Assembly: GCA_020086605.1 (NCBI GenBank)
Contig: JACBWW010000070.1
Span: 1,409,385 to 1,473,384, forward strand
DNA length: 64,000 bases
Direction: 5' to 3'
Source of the DNA: Lanius collurio
Lineage: Eukaryota; Chordata; Aves; Passeriformes; Laniidae
Shown here: positions 13,183 through 25,070 of the stretch, one piece after another
Layout: every line of letters begins with the position of its first letter
Numbering within the stretch: the stretch's first letter is position 1
Translations under genes and position numbers: made by a program
Notes under the pieces: model-generated
Told to the model about the DNA's origin: nothing
Seen by the model: the letters and a program-made list of their open reading frames with translations, nothing else
The model's database searches: none

Positions 13183-13578
13183 NNNNNNNNNNNNNNNNNN
13201 NNNNNNNNNNNNNNNNNNNNNNNNNNNNNNNNNNNNNNNNNNNNNNNNNNNNNNNNNNNNNNNNNNNNNNNNNNNNNNNNNNNNNNNNNNNNNNNNNNNN
13301 NNNNNNNNNNNNNNNNNNNNNNNNNNNNNNNNNNNNNNNNNNNNNNNNNNNNNNNNNNNNNNNNNNNNNNNNNNNNNNNNNNNNNNNNNNNNNNNNNNNN
13401 NNNNNNNNNNNNNNNNNNNNNNNNNNNNNNNNNNNNNNNNNNNNNNNNNNNNNNNNNNNNNNNNNNNNNNNNNNNNNNNNNNNNNNNNNNNNNNNNNNNN
13501 NNNNNNNNNNNNNNNNNNNNNNNNNNNNNNNNNNNNNNNNNNNNNNNNNNNNNNNNNNNNNNNNNNNNNNNNNNNNNN
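13183..13578. other. Assembly gap (396 N)
   Basis: A run of undetermined bases. It follows the CR1 stub at 13015-13122 closely, so the missing DNA may be repeat-rich. Open frames drawn through it have no meaning. Confidence 1.
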
Positions 13579-16500
13579 TGCACCAAGGAGATTTTGTCAC
13601 AATAACATGGAGCTGGCCACATACATTCAGTAAACATAAGTATTTCTATGATAATTTTAATCCTTAGCATGTGCAGTTTTCAATTATCAATCTATATGTT
13701 GCTGTGCATACCTTCATCTTAGGAAAAAAAAAAATCTGACTGCCTTTTATAAAATTTACAATACCCTGGTGACAATCCATAGGTGGAAAAATAACACACA
13801 GTTATCACTAATCCCCCAAAATTACCAAAAAATTATTAGAAAATAAAATAAAATATTTTTCTATTTCTAAACATGAGGACAGCAAATACTGTTCAGAAAT
13901 AATAAAAAGTAGAAGTGCATGAAGTAGGTATACTATGCATACTCTGTGAATTTACTGAAATATGGCATTACTTCATATCAAATTACACTGAATTTCACTG
14001 TACCTGAGGTAGTGTGAAGGGCCTTTCCCAGTGGAGAGTGTCACCATAAGTAAGGAAAGAGTGGGAGATTTATCTCAGAGAACAGTAAGCAACTTACTTT
14101 GGGTCATAATTAAGTTGGTGTCCTAGTTTCTTTAGAATATAACTGGCTCTGTGTTAAAACCAGGGGCCTTATTCTAGACTCTGAGCACAAATGGTCAAGT
14201 GGAATCACTGTAGAAGTTAGAAAGAAGCAATATTTTTTGCAATTTACTCTCACTTATTCAGTATTTAAAGGGTTGCTCACTGAAGAACTTGATATTAGAA
14301 TCAAGCCCTTAATTAACCTTTCTATATACCTTTAAGATAATAACAATGATTAGAGTATTGTTTCATTGCAATGAAGGGCAAACATTCCCAAAGTAATGAC
14401 ATAAAATGTATATTCTCTGAATTAGTTCTCACCCAGTGATTCAAGTGCCACTTACTGTGTCGATAGCACCATTTGTTGCCAACATGTTGGCTTTTTTTCC
14501 TCTTTGAGTTTTGCAAGAACACTCTAGTAGTGAGCAATTTTGATATTGGTAATGTATATAACTGACTGGAATGAAACAAGACAGGAGAAGTGTTAAAGCT
14601 GTGAGCCTTGGGAGCTCAACATTGCTTCTTTAAAACCCTGAAACTAAATCTGAATTCCCATTTAGATGCTTCGTTGGACACGGAATTAAACAGGACGCTG
14701 AATTAAAATCTGCACTGCTTAAGAGTCTAATGTTAATTCACCAAAATAAATGGAAAAATTACTATTCCTTTCAAGATCATTTTTGGACCAGATCCAAGAA
14801 GCATAATTTCCCCTCTTACAAAGAAGCAGCTCTTCATGCAGCAGACAGTTCCTGAGCTCCAGTGGAAGCTCTGGATAAGTAAAATGTTACCCTAAGTACA
14901 TATTGCTGAATCATGGTCAATTTGTTGTCTACTAGCACCCCCAAGTCCAGATTTTGTATATCTGACCATATTTCAAATTACAACAATATTGTTTTTTATT
15001 TCTGGCAGGCACAGATTTTTCAGAAAATTCTTATTGGAATTAAATATCTGAAAAGTTCTTAATTTTAATTTCATATGGAAATTAATAAATTACACCAAGG
15101 GGCAGATGCCTTCTCTTTCAGGCTGTGAGCAGTTTCAATGCTACAAAGCTCATGAATTTCATATATTTGAATGAACAATGGTATCACCAAGGGTGTAGCC
15201 AGTCTGTCTTGCATCAGACATATCTGAACCTGTTGTTTTGAAGAGTCAAATGAGGGATATTTGGGAACAGCAGTCTCACATATTGAAAATAAAGAGTCTA
15301 GTTTGCTAAGGTGGATAAGGATCTGTCATGGACAAGGACAGAGCAAATGGCAGCCCCCAGTGGTTATAGATCCTGGAGTTTATTTAAGAACCAAGAAGAT
15401 TACAACTTTTACTCCACTCTTACTCACTCCTTCACTGCCTCACTCAGTCATTCCCCTCCAGCCATATGTTTAATAGGTCTTGACATGCTTTTCCTGCAGG
15501 CTTATCCCTACTGATCCAGGAATACTGGGGAGAAATTCATGTTGGTTCTTGCCGTGCTGCTGCTCACAGTGACCAACCTCGTGTATTACCTCACAAAGTC
15601 CCAGGCCATCCCCTGGCATTTGTCTGTACACAGTACTCTGGTTCCCATGGTCTTCACCCACGTCCAAGATTTTGCCTTCAATGAAGATATTCACTCACTC
15701 TGAGAGAACACTTCTTCCTTAATCTAGTCAGTGTGCAGAGGCATAATATGTGATTATCTTCCTGACTTGCAGTTCTGTCTTATGTCACTTGTCAAGTGGA
15801 GGATTCAGGACATGCTGCTTTTGTTCAGTTCAAGTTTTATCAGTATTTTCAGACACGTATGTACCCAGTTATCTGCCATGTTAGCATTCACATTTTAAGC
15901 TGTTTTTTTCACAAGAAACATGACCTTGCAAAAATTACAATGGTTGTCACAGTTTCAGATCATAACATGCTCTGAGCAATTGTGAAAGAAATGCCAATAT
16001 TCACAGGTGATTCCTCTACTTCCAGAATTTTTGTTTTTATGAATTTTTTCTCTGTCTTTGCAATGCTGCCTTTGGCAAAATAGATATTATTTCCTAAAAA
16101 CTAGTTTTCACTATGCAAGTACTTTTTGAGTATTCATGTCGTTGGCCATCCCTTTCTTGCATATGGCAGATGATGTAGCTATATACTCATAACGAGACAA
16201 TTTATCAAAGTGAAGGCCATTAACTCATTTCAGTATTTAATCACCAAATAAAAATTGACTAAGAAAAGCAGCAACTATAATTTTAAAAGAGCATAGAAAT
16301 TAAAAAAGAACATTTTAAAAAAAGAAGGAAGGTAATTTCAAAAATTTGTTATATCTGGAAGTTGAAACTGGGGTTATAATTTGGTGTAAGTGCTTAACCT
16401 TTTCATAAGAGGCACTATTCTAACAATAATCATGAAGGATTCTCTATATTAAAAAGTATAACTAAGCTCATGTGTTCAGTTTCAAGGGTCATAAAGACAT

Positions 16501-17490
16501 GGTTTGTGATAAAACAAATGTCATCTTAAGACCTATATATAAATTTAAACGCCATCATGACAAATTTACAAGACATTACAAAATATTGCATGGCACAAAA
16601 ATTGAATTTTACAAGATTCTATGTTACTAGAAATTATTCCATGGAACTCTTCCATGTTCTGGACAGAAAGCAATATAATTTTGTCTCATAAGATATTTCT
16701 AAGTCTTTTGTTTTGATGCATTCTTGCACCCCAAATATTGTGGAAGCCAAGACCTCTGAAAGGCATTATATGGCTGATTGGTCTGAGGGTGAAAAATCCT
16801 GCCTGCAGAAAACACTGGTACTCTATGAAAGCAATGCTGAAAACAAGGGCTGGAGAAGGCTGACAGATGGATGGTTAATTTTTCTGATAAAGCTCAATGC
16901 AGGTCGAATAGACTTGTGTGTATTCAGTCATCATAATATCTCTGAAGCAGACAGGCATCTCTCTGCTTGGCTTTCAATGTTTCGGGGAGAGCTAATGGAG
17001 AATTTGTATTATTCAGCATAGAGAAATGTGTGATTTCTCTATCTCGTGACCATTGGGAATTGGAAAGGAGTAGGACAATTTCAGTTGCAAGGTCACTTAA
17101 AACATCCAGCCAATACCAGGAATGTTCAGGGAAAGCACTTTGTTTCTGTGTTCTCTAGCTTGCATAACTTGAGAATTCAGTATTGTTCCATTAGTCACAT
17201 ATATATAGTCAGGTTCACAAATATTTCTATCTAAATGTTTAGCATTGGCAAAACAGAGATATGGTAATACTCAGTGGGTGGAGGAAAACACGTTAGGTAC
17301 TAAGAATATCTGTTTACAGAAAACAATAAAAAGTTGTGCTTTTGCAGCATTTGTTTGCAGCTCAAATTTCACTTTCAATAGGTAGTTTACCTGGCATAAA
17401 GTTCAACTGAAGTTGATGCCTTAGGTTTTAGCTTTTATGTTTTTCAAATTCTTTACTGCTTAAAGTGCAACCCTGAAGTTTCTTGTAGCC
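13579..17490. other. Non-coding stretch with a GC-richer patch at 15330-15715
   Basis: Mostly AT-rich unique DNA. The patch at about 15330-15715 has more G and C, with a pyrimidine-rich run ('ctccttcactgcctcactca') and no long frame. It could be a decayed repeat, possibly an LTR, or an unrecognised regulatory block, and I could not place it. A 102-codon frame at 16713-17021 is within chance expectation and resembles nothing I know. Confidence 0.4.
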
Positions 17491-17687
17491 TGTTATTTTC
17501 TGCTCTTGAGTGCTAGGTAGACACAACAAAGCCTCTCCGGGCCTGCTCTTCAAGGACACCCAAACCATCCTTGGCCCGATAAGTATAAATCAAAGAGACT
17601 CTAAGGGGAGGTAAGCTGAGGGGAATTACATCATTAAACTGAAACTTTAATTGGAGCATTAACCCTGATATACAAATGAACCAAACC

Positions 17688-17695
17688 TATAAAAG
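17688..17695 (+). promoter_or_regulatory. TATA box of the 17.5-kb LTR
   Basis: TATAAAAG within the LTR, marking the U3/R region. Transcription would begin about 30 bases downstream and run rightward out of the LTR if the promoter is still active. Confidence 0.6.
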
Positions 17696-17783
17696 TGTGA
17701 AGAACTCGTGACCTGTTGTCCATCTTGGGGTCCATCTTGGCAGTAGCCTCTGGCTCCCCAGGGGTACCATTGAAGGCCTTTCA

Positions 17784-17789
17784 AATAAA
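17784..17789 (+). terminator. Polyadenylation signal of the 17.5-kb LTR
   Basis: AATAAA about 95 bases after the TATA box, the spacing expected from promoter to poly(A) signal in a short LTR. Confidence 0.6.
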
Positions 17790-17866
17790 TACCTACCTTA
17801 TTCCCTTACTCCTGTCTAGTCTCTGTTTCTAGGAGGCCTCTTAAGGCATCAAAATTAAATACCACA

Positions 17867-20540
17867 GTAAACCAAATTGACTTTAAGTTTGTAAACATGT
17901 GCCACAATTATTTCACACTTTCAAGTGATGGGCATTTTCAGTGAATTATTGTAATGAATTGTTGATTATTACTAACATAGTTTAGAAATGTGTATCAGTC
18001 AGAATTGCTAGTTCTTCTAAAATTACATTTCTATCTATCATTCTATGACTTATATTAGCTCTTGGATACATATGTTGGTGGCATGAATGTTTACAGCCCC
18101 TCTGGAAAATCCTTTTTTCTTCTCAGAAGACTTTATTAGCCTATTGAGAAAGTAAAATCTACAATGAGAGCTGATAATGAGAGAGAAGTATTTCAAGACA
18201 AATCTTTGTGTTAGAGTGTTCACTTACTCAATTACATATATGCGTCACTTATGACTCGTTCTCGTATCAAGAGGCACATTTTACATTACAATTCTCAAGA
18301 TCTAATTGTTGACAAAATATTTTAAAAACACTGTTTTCTTGAGTATTCCTTCCTCTCTTCAATTTTTGGGGTCTTTGGATTTAAGAATTTGGAGATGAAA
18401 AACACTGGATGACACAGCTTTGTCAAATACCTTCAGCTTTGAGGGGCATCTTCACCATTGCAGATTTGAATAGAATTCAATTCATAAGTACATAAGTGAG
18501 TGAATCAGATCAAAGAAAATGAGAAGCCTACATCTGAGACAAACCAAATCAATAAAGAAATTTAATTCGCTTGTGTCATAATTTCATACTACTCATCTTT
18601 TACTTCTTTCTTGTTTCAATAAGTTTACTTGCCCCTGTGGGAGGACATTTGTTTTTATGCTTTCTTTTGCTTTCTGATGAATGGATATTTCATGGAGAAC
18701 AAAAACATCAGGAAAAGAAAAAAAAGAACCCATAAACAAAGGCTTTCTTAGCTTGATTTTTGTATAATAATATATAGATTATAAAGAACAACAGCAGCAC
18801 AAACCATTATACAGGGCTATCCTGAAAACAGTGGCAAAAAAGCAGAATCACAAACTTAATATTACATAAAAAAGCCATGGCAAATTTACAATTGTACTTT
18901 TTATGGAAGAAAAAAAAATAGAGAAATTAAGACAAATATTTCAAAGCTGCATGCAGCAAAGTGATAATCAGTGATTATTCATGTTTAAATTAAGGACATA
19001 AATGCTTAGTTAGATCTGATCTTGAAAGCCTAACTTCTGAGTTCTTAAGTGACACAAATTGTTTTATATGGGAAATCTAAGCAAAGAACTGTAACTAAAG
19101 AATGAATAGGTTCATGAGTAAATAAATTTTAACCTCCAAGTGAACTAGAAGAGTAAATCACAGATTGTTCATTTTATATATAAAATCAATTCCGCACTAG
19201 ACCTTCATAACAGTACATGATATGAACTCACAGCAGCAGTTGCCTTACCCAGTGCTCTAAAAGGACCCAATCAGAAAAAACTCTTTATGAAAGAAACAAA
19301 TTGTTTTGCAAAAAACTCTTTAAAATCAATAAATTATTGGAGTAGACAATAGCCCATTTTGCTATTGATTACAAATAGTTTCTTTCATTATTTAGGTTCC
19401 TCTAAACTTCTTATTTTTAATTGTTCAGTGAACAGTAAATGTGAACAGTTGCAGCCTGCAGGTTGCTTCCCGTAGCCACTTTAAATTTTCTGTACATGTT
19501 TAGTCATCACCATCACACAGTATTGTTTCTACTCTTGGTACAGCTGACTGCATAAAGAGCAGTAGAAAATAGCAAAAAGCAAATAACAAATACATATGCC
19601 CATGTGTGAATATCTTTCTTCTCATATGAGTAAGTATCTACAGAAAAAAAATGGTATTCCCCAAGCATCCCTACAAGAAAAAAATTGCTCCTGTAAATAT
19701 TTACAGTCTGGAAAAAAAAAAAAAGCAGGATGAAAACAATTAAAGTAAACACCAATCTGGATTTCAACAAATATGAAAATAAAATGTAGGAACCTGAATG
19801 GAGCTTTTACACCATTTTTTTTTTAATTGCATTATTCTGTGTATGAAATAGAGTTAATGTTTACTACAAGGGAACCTAAATTATTTTTTGTTTTCATTCA
19901 TTAATATTGTGTTTTTAAAACCTGTAGCAAGTACATCGTATCTCTCTGTGAATATTATTGTATTCTCTGATTATCTTAAGTAATATGGAAAGTAATCAAC
20001 TATTCAATTTTTGTTGAAAATCACAAAAAGAGTGTTGTGTAAGCTATAAGAAAGCAATTTCCTGAATTCATTGACCTTTCAATTGATATCATAACACAGC
20101 ATAATCACTAGGCATTTAAATTAGCAATGTAACTCAACGTAGACGGATCCTAGTGAAATCTCAAGGGTTTGTTGCCTGAACAAGACCACAGCACTGTAGC
20201 TAAAAGGGTAAATGTGCTTCATGTTTAGGGATGACCTTTAAGTCCCACAGCTGCCTATCATACGTCTTGTTAATCTGCCCTGTTGTTGGGTTCATCTGCT
20301 TATTCTATTCTTCTTTTTTTGTAGAAGTTTCGTTTTCAGTCAGGTCTGACACTTCTGCCACAGGTGCAACACAGGTCTGTGGGCTTTATTTTGTCTTAAT
20401 CTGAGCTCAAAGACATCTGCATGAGAAAAATGTTTGAATGCCAAAAAAAGATTTAAAAACTTTGTCTTTTAAACGAAAACTAAAATACAAAGGAAGTTTT
20501 GTATTGCTTTTCCTTTGACACATATATTTGATTGCTAGTT
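17867..20540. other. AT-rich non-coding stretch
   Basis: No repeat or gene was recognised. A minus-strand frame of 85 codons at 19513-19770 is dominated by low-complexity hydrophobic residues from A/T-rich DNA and is read as chance. Confidence 0.5.
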
Positions 20541-20547
20541 TGGTTAG

Positions 20548-20564
20548 AATCATGTGACATGATT
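20548..20564. promoter_or_regulatory. Palindromic E-box (TCATGTGA) upstream of a TATA box
   Basis: AATCATG and CATGATT form perfect 7-base arms around TGA. The centre is TCATGTGA, the extended E-box form bound by MITF/TFE-type bHLH-zipper factors (known for that class). It lies about 125 bases before the TATA box at 20683. Whether it is used is not visible from the sequence. Confidence 0.3.
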
Positions 20565-20682
20565 TTAGCTTCATTAAAGTTAAACATTCAGCCTAACTGT
20601 TTATAATCTGAATAGTCTTCAGTGAGGAACTGGCACTCACAACTTTTTCTGGATATTCTAGTACCCGAGGCAAAAGAATGCC

Positions 20683-20690
20683 TATATAAG
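20683..20690 (+). promoter_or_regulatory. TATA box of a candidate promoter
   Basis: TATATAAG, in a context outside any recognised repeat. The expected start site lies near 20710-20714. It is followed by about 105 bases and then a near-ideal splice donor, which is why it is reported as a possible promoter rather than as random AT-rich sequence. Confidence 0.4.
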
Positions 20691-20711
20691 GATGTCTCTC
20701 CATTTCTGTAG

Positions 20712-20818
20712 TGAGGATAAAGAGCAGTAGCCTTTCTCTCTGATGTCAGACAGAAGAACTAAAAGACGAGCAAGGAGAAGAATTCCAAAACAGGCTTTTG
20801 GAAGAGGTCACTGTTGAG
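20712..20818 (+). other. Candidate first exon, non-coding or leader
   Basis: The proposed exon runs from about 30 bases after the TATA box to the donor GAG|GTAAGTATT (GT at 20819-20820), a near-perfect match to the U1 consensus. It contains one ATG (20743) opening a 24-codon frame that ends in TGA at 20815-20817, one base before the exon end. Ten of its 24 residues are Arg or Lys (MSDRRTKRRARRR...). Because this frame closes inside the exon, the exon would be 5' untranslated with an upstream ORF if real. No repeat family matches it. The exact start is inferred from TATA spacing only, and the downstream exon is unknown; one possibility is the acceptor at 59569. Confidence 0.35.
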
Positions 20819-20820
20819 GT

Positions 20821-23800
20821 AAGTATTCAAGGTTTCCAAAATTTTGTTTCTTCTATGTGCAATTATAACCTGTCTGGGAACATAAACATGTAGATGCATA
20901 ATTCCCTTTGTTTAAACTCACAAAATTAGATGTTTTTAGTTTGTGAGCCTTTGAAATCGTATATGCATGTGTACAGAGACTGGACCCACCTAGTATGATC
21001 ACAGTTCAGCACTAGTTGTGTCCTATGAACCCAGAAGGGGTTATTTAATGAAAAAAATATTAAAACAAAACAAAGCAATTGACTTCCTTAGTCTATGAGG
21101 TCAAAGGCCATAGCCATTGACTGGGAAAACTTTGGATGAAACCTAAGCAGTATTTTAATGAAGGACTGAAAAATTTGGTTCATTAGTGTCTGACAGTGAT
21201 GTTTGAAATGGGTTTGGGATTACTTGCCTTAGAGGCCAAGTGCCAGACTGAAAACCCTTGACACTGACAAGAAAGATATTAAGGACTGAATTCAAAAGGC
21301 TGTTGGACAAACATTCTTATCCTGTAAGTCACCTCTTCCAGACATTCACAGCTGTGCTTTTGCTCCAGTTAAATTTCTACCACTATTCATGCTTTCTACA
21401 GATGGAATTCTGGTAATCTGATTAAAGCCTATTCACTCAGTATTACCTGCTGGTTATCTGAAGATCCCAACAAATCTGTGATGTAATGAAGTAACATTCC
21501 TAATGAGCTGACAATATGATATACACGGTAGCCTGTACAGCAATACCAAAATTTCCATCTTCATGCAGGAACACAAGTTAATTGATAAAATTCAAGTTAG
21601 TTTTTCTTTTAACTAGGACGAGTCCTTTAGAAGGACTACAGTTTTGTGTACACAAATCACTCTGTTCTTTTAATCTACTTTTTTTCCTCTCTGACATATA
21701 AACTTTTCTAAAATAAGCAGTAATTTTCAGGGTTTATAACATTCATTATCCCCTCTGCTTATCTTGTGTAGCAGGCTTGTGCTTTTAAAAAGGACATTTT
21801 TCTTCTTGTATTGCTGTTTACTTCTCTCACAGTACTTTTACAGAGAAAATGTCATGTTGTGAAGTCTCCAGGTAACCTCCATGCAATGGTTTTTTTTAAC
21901 TGCAACTTTATTTTACAAAAGGGCTTTTTAACAGCAAACCCAGATCAAAGCACTGCCGAGTTTGGAGACAAAACAAAAGTTCCACAGTAAAGAAAAATCA
22001 ATGATCTTTCAAATAAATCAAGATTAAATCAGATCAAGCCATTTTAACAGAGGATTTTAAAGCCAAACACTGACTTGGCTTACCTGATAGCCAACTACAG
22101 GTACAGCAGACCAGATGAATATAAAGCCAATAGTAAATGGCTGTATCCACTCCAATCTCAAGTTATAAACAAATAAAAAGACATTGAGTTAGCTCCTGCC
22201 ACCTTTATTGGCAACTATTTTTTCCACAGGATGTCTTTCTGATTTCAGTGAGGACAGAGCTAAAATTAGATGTTATTTTATATAATATGGCAGAAATTGG
22301 CTTTTATCATCAATCACCTGTGTCATTTCAAGTAACTGAAGTACTGAAAGTCAATAAACATACTGGAGATATAAATTAATTATTAGAATGTCTAAATTGA
22401 AATTCAGTAAACTGTTTCAAACTGTGCAGGCCTTAATTACTTCCTTTTGCACACAACACATGCTAGATAATTTTTTAGAATAGTATGTCTCATTAAACAC
22501 TGTATTTATTCATCAGTCCTAGTGGGGTGAAAGGTTTATAGCACATAGTCAGCAGTAGAAGGAAAAATATTTGACTTGAACTTATACATTTGTTCTTATA
22601 TTGTAAGTGATTTTGGCATCTATAAACTGGTTCTTGCTCTGGACTCTCTAAATCTCAGCTAAAATGCCAAGCTAGTCATCAGCCATCCATTTCCCTTTCA
22701 TCCAAGTGCTCTGCCCAGAGTAGAACCTGACACATTAGAAATTGTGCTGATATTCTGCATACATGCACAGTCTCAGTTTATTGTTTCAGTTGCCAGATAA
22801 GCCTGGCTAGTTTTGCATAAAACAGCACATCTGACTTATCAATTAAGTCATAAAATATAAAGTGATAATCATAGCTGAAAAATGAAGTTTCTTTCTAAGC
22901 AACCTCCAACATTATTATCAAGTAGCTAGCTCATAGCAACCAAATATAAAGATCCAACTCTCTCATAACAGTTCATAGTTTATGATCCATTTTGACTAGT
23001 CTAATATTTTAAACAATCATTTTCAGGGTTTAGCTCAAAAGAGGGAAAAGAAGAGATAAGGCCACATTTCACTACTAAATGTAAGTCGAATGTACCAGTG
23101 AATCCATCAGACTTCCTAAAAATTGTCCTACAATGAAAAATATCTGAATGTCTTTAGCCACACAAAAATGTAGGATACATCTCATTTAGCTTTATTAACG
23201 TAAAGCTGAAGCATCAAACTTTGTGCTGGACATCCACTGTATGCTCAGTATCATCCTATAGCAAGAAAGAGAGAGGTATTAGATACCTGACTTTAGCATA
23301 TCAGAATGCAGGAAAGAAGAGTTCTACTCCTCATTGTGCAATGTTCAAAGGATAAGTATTTTTTTCTGCTATTGATATTAGTATATTTAGGAAGCATTTA
23401 CATCTATCTCACTGGCAGGTAGCACCTCCAGTCACATCTCAACGTTTTGCTTTAGAGTCTTCCTCTGTGTCTCATGGGCCAAGAAAATATGTAAGAATTT
23501 TGTGGCATGGACCTTTTTGTTTTTCCCAGCTGGACACTGATTTCCATAAAATAAATTATAAAAGATAATTCTAAATTAGTTTATTTTCATTCATTTGTAT
23601 AGTTACTTCTTTTCAATCACTTCATCTTCATAGTGTCTTAACAAATGGAGAATAGAGACATCTTGATGTCTGACATCTTGAGTGTCAGACAGGCTGGGTC
23701 TTACTTGCACAGTTCTGCTGTTAGTTTAATGTTTTGAATTCTCTCAAATCACTGTGTGTTCTTATTCACTCTTATACTGCCTTTGTAATGATTTGCTATG

Positions 23801-24304
23801 GGATTAGTGGTAACTTCAGGAGGGCAAAAATCTTAAACTTCTTGCAGAAAATACAGTGATATTTGTCCCAAAACTTCTACTCCCTGGTGGTTTTTTTCTG
23901 TTCAATTTTCCAATGCAGATCATCTTCACAACAGCTGCACTAATAGTCAATACTCCATGCCAGGTCCTATTTTCTGATCCATAGAACACATTAAATCACT
24001 TTTACTTGCTAGTTTGCCAATTAGCTTTTTCCACTGGATGAGTTTTCTTCATCAATTAAAATTATTGGTGATCATCTAAAGTAATTTCTGTGGTTCATTG
24101 CCACTGTTTCTGTGCCACTATTAAAGCTGGTACATTATCCGTTTACTAGCTGCCTTTCACCTGTCTACTGATCTAAAGAGACTGATCCTGATATTTATAT
24201 ATGGTGGATATATATATATATGGATATACATATATGATGGATCATAGATGTTCTCAGTTAGAAATTGAGATCCACTCAGAATTTCTCTTTTTGTTTCCGT
24301 TTTT
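20821..24304. other. AT-rich non-coding stretch
   Basis: No exon or interspersed repeat was recognised. It would be intron if the exon at 20712-20818 is real. It contains a small perfect hairpin (23667-23691) and a TATA-rich simple patch near 24196-24236. Confidence 0.5.
23667..23691. repeat. Perfect 9-base inverted repeat inside a tandem duplication
   Basis: TGTCTGACA and TGTCAGACA are separated by TCTTGAG. The left arm overlaps a 15-base near-tandem duplication (GACATCTTGATGTCT then GACATCTTGAGTGTC, from 23658). Each arm also carries GTCTGAC or GTCAGAC, close to Smad-type GTCT/AGAC half-sites. Confidence 0.6.
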
Positions 24305-25070
24305 TAGATTCACAGAATCATAGAATGGTTTGGGTTGGAAGAGACCTCAAAGGTAATCTAGTTCCATACCACCTGCCATGGACAGGGACACCTTTCACTA
24401 GACCAGGTTTCTCAAAGCCCCATCCAACATGCTCTTGAACTCTTACAGGAATGTGAATGGAGTTTTATCCACAGCTTCTCTGAGCAACCTGTTCCTTTGC
24501 CTCACCACCCTCACAGTACAGAATTTCTTCCAATCTAATCTAAAGTTACTCTCTTCCTGTTTGAAGTCATTCCCCCTTGTCCTGTGACTACATGCACATG
24601 TCAAAAGTCCTCCTTAAGCTTTGTTGTAAGTCTCTTTTATGTACTGAAAGGCCACAATTAGGTGTTCTTGGAGTCTTCTTGTCTAAGGGCTGAACAATCC
24701 CAACAATCTCCACTCTCTCCACTAGAAAGCTGCTCCAGCCCTCTGATCTACTTTGTGGCCCTGCTCTGGACTCCCTCCATCAGGTCCAAAATAGTGCTTA
24801 CTACTTTGGGGGTCCCGAAGCTGTGCACCTGAGCTGAGACCCAGGTGGGGTTTTATGAGAGCAGAGTAGAGGGGCAGAATCATCTCTTTTGATGTGCTGA
24901 TCACTCTGTGTTTTGATGCAGCTCAGGGTATGAGTGGCTTTCTGGGCTGCAAGCCCACAATTCTGGGTCACGCCAAGTTGTTCATCCACCAGTAATTCTA
25001 AGTCCTCCTCCTCAGGGCTGCTCTTAATCCACTCCTTGCCCAGCCTGTGTCTGTGTCTGGGATTGCCCTA
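24305..25070 (-). mobile_element. CR1 LINE 3' part (about 765 bases)
   Basis: On + it begins with the CR1 3' end read backwards ('cagaatcatagaatggtttg', then 'ggttggaagagacctc'). It continues through the 3' UTR and the end of ORF2 ('tgctccagccctctgatc', 'gtggccctgctctgga'). Terminal octamer units (CATAGAAT) are intact, suggesting moderate age. The minus-strand frames (24722-24989) still show CR1 residues such as LYSALIKPHLG but are short and broken. Confidence 0.93.

Larger units (their letters stand above)
17491..17866 (+). mobile_element. Short solo LTR (about 376 bases)
   Basis: A GC-richer island with the anatomy of a retroviral LTR. It begins TGTTATTTTC and ends AATACCACA, so the ends are TGT...ACA and form an imperfect inverted repeat (TGTTATTTT against TGTGGTATTT). 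Inside is a TATA box (17688-17695), and AATAAA follows about 95 bases later (17784-17789), with a T/G-containing stretch after it. The flanking hexamers gtagcc and gtaaac agree at four of six positions, a possible decayed target-site duplication. No internal viral genes flank it. I do not recall the family name. Confidence 0.7.

Noticed and set aside
12974..13670. Frames of up to 219 codons across 13.0-13.6 kb
   Set aside because: They run through undetermined bases of the assembly gap and have no meaning.
14122..14170. Tiny LTR-like pair of ends (tgtcctagttt ... aaaccagggg)
   Set aside because: Only about 46 bases and one mismatch in an 8-base stem; no LTR body. Chance or unrelated hairpin.
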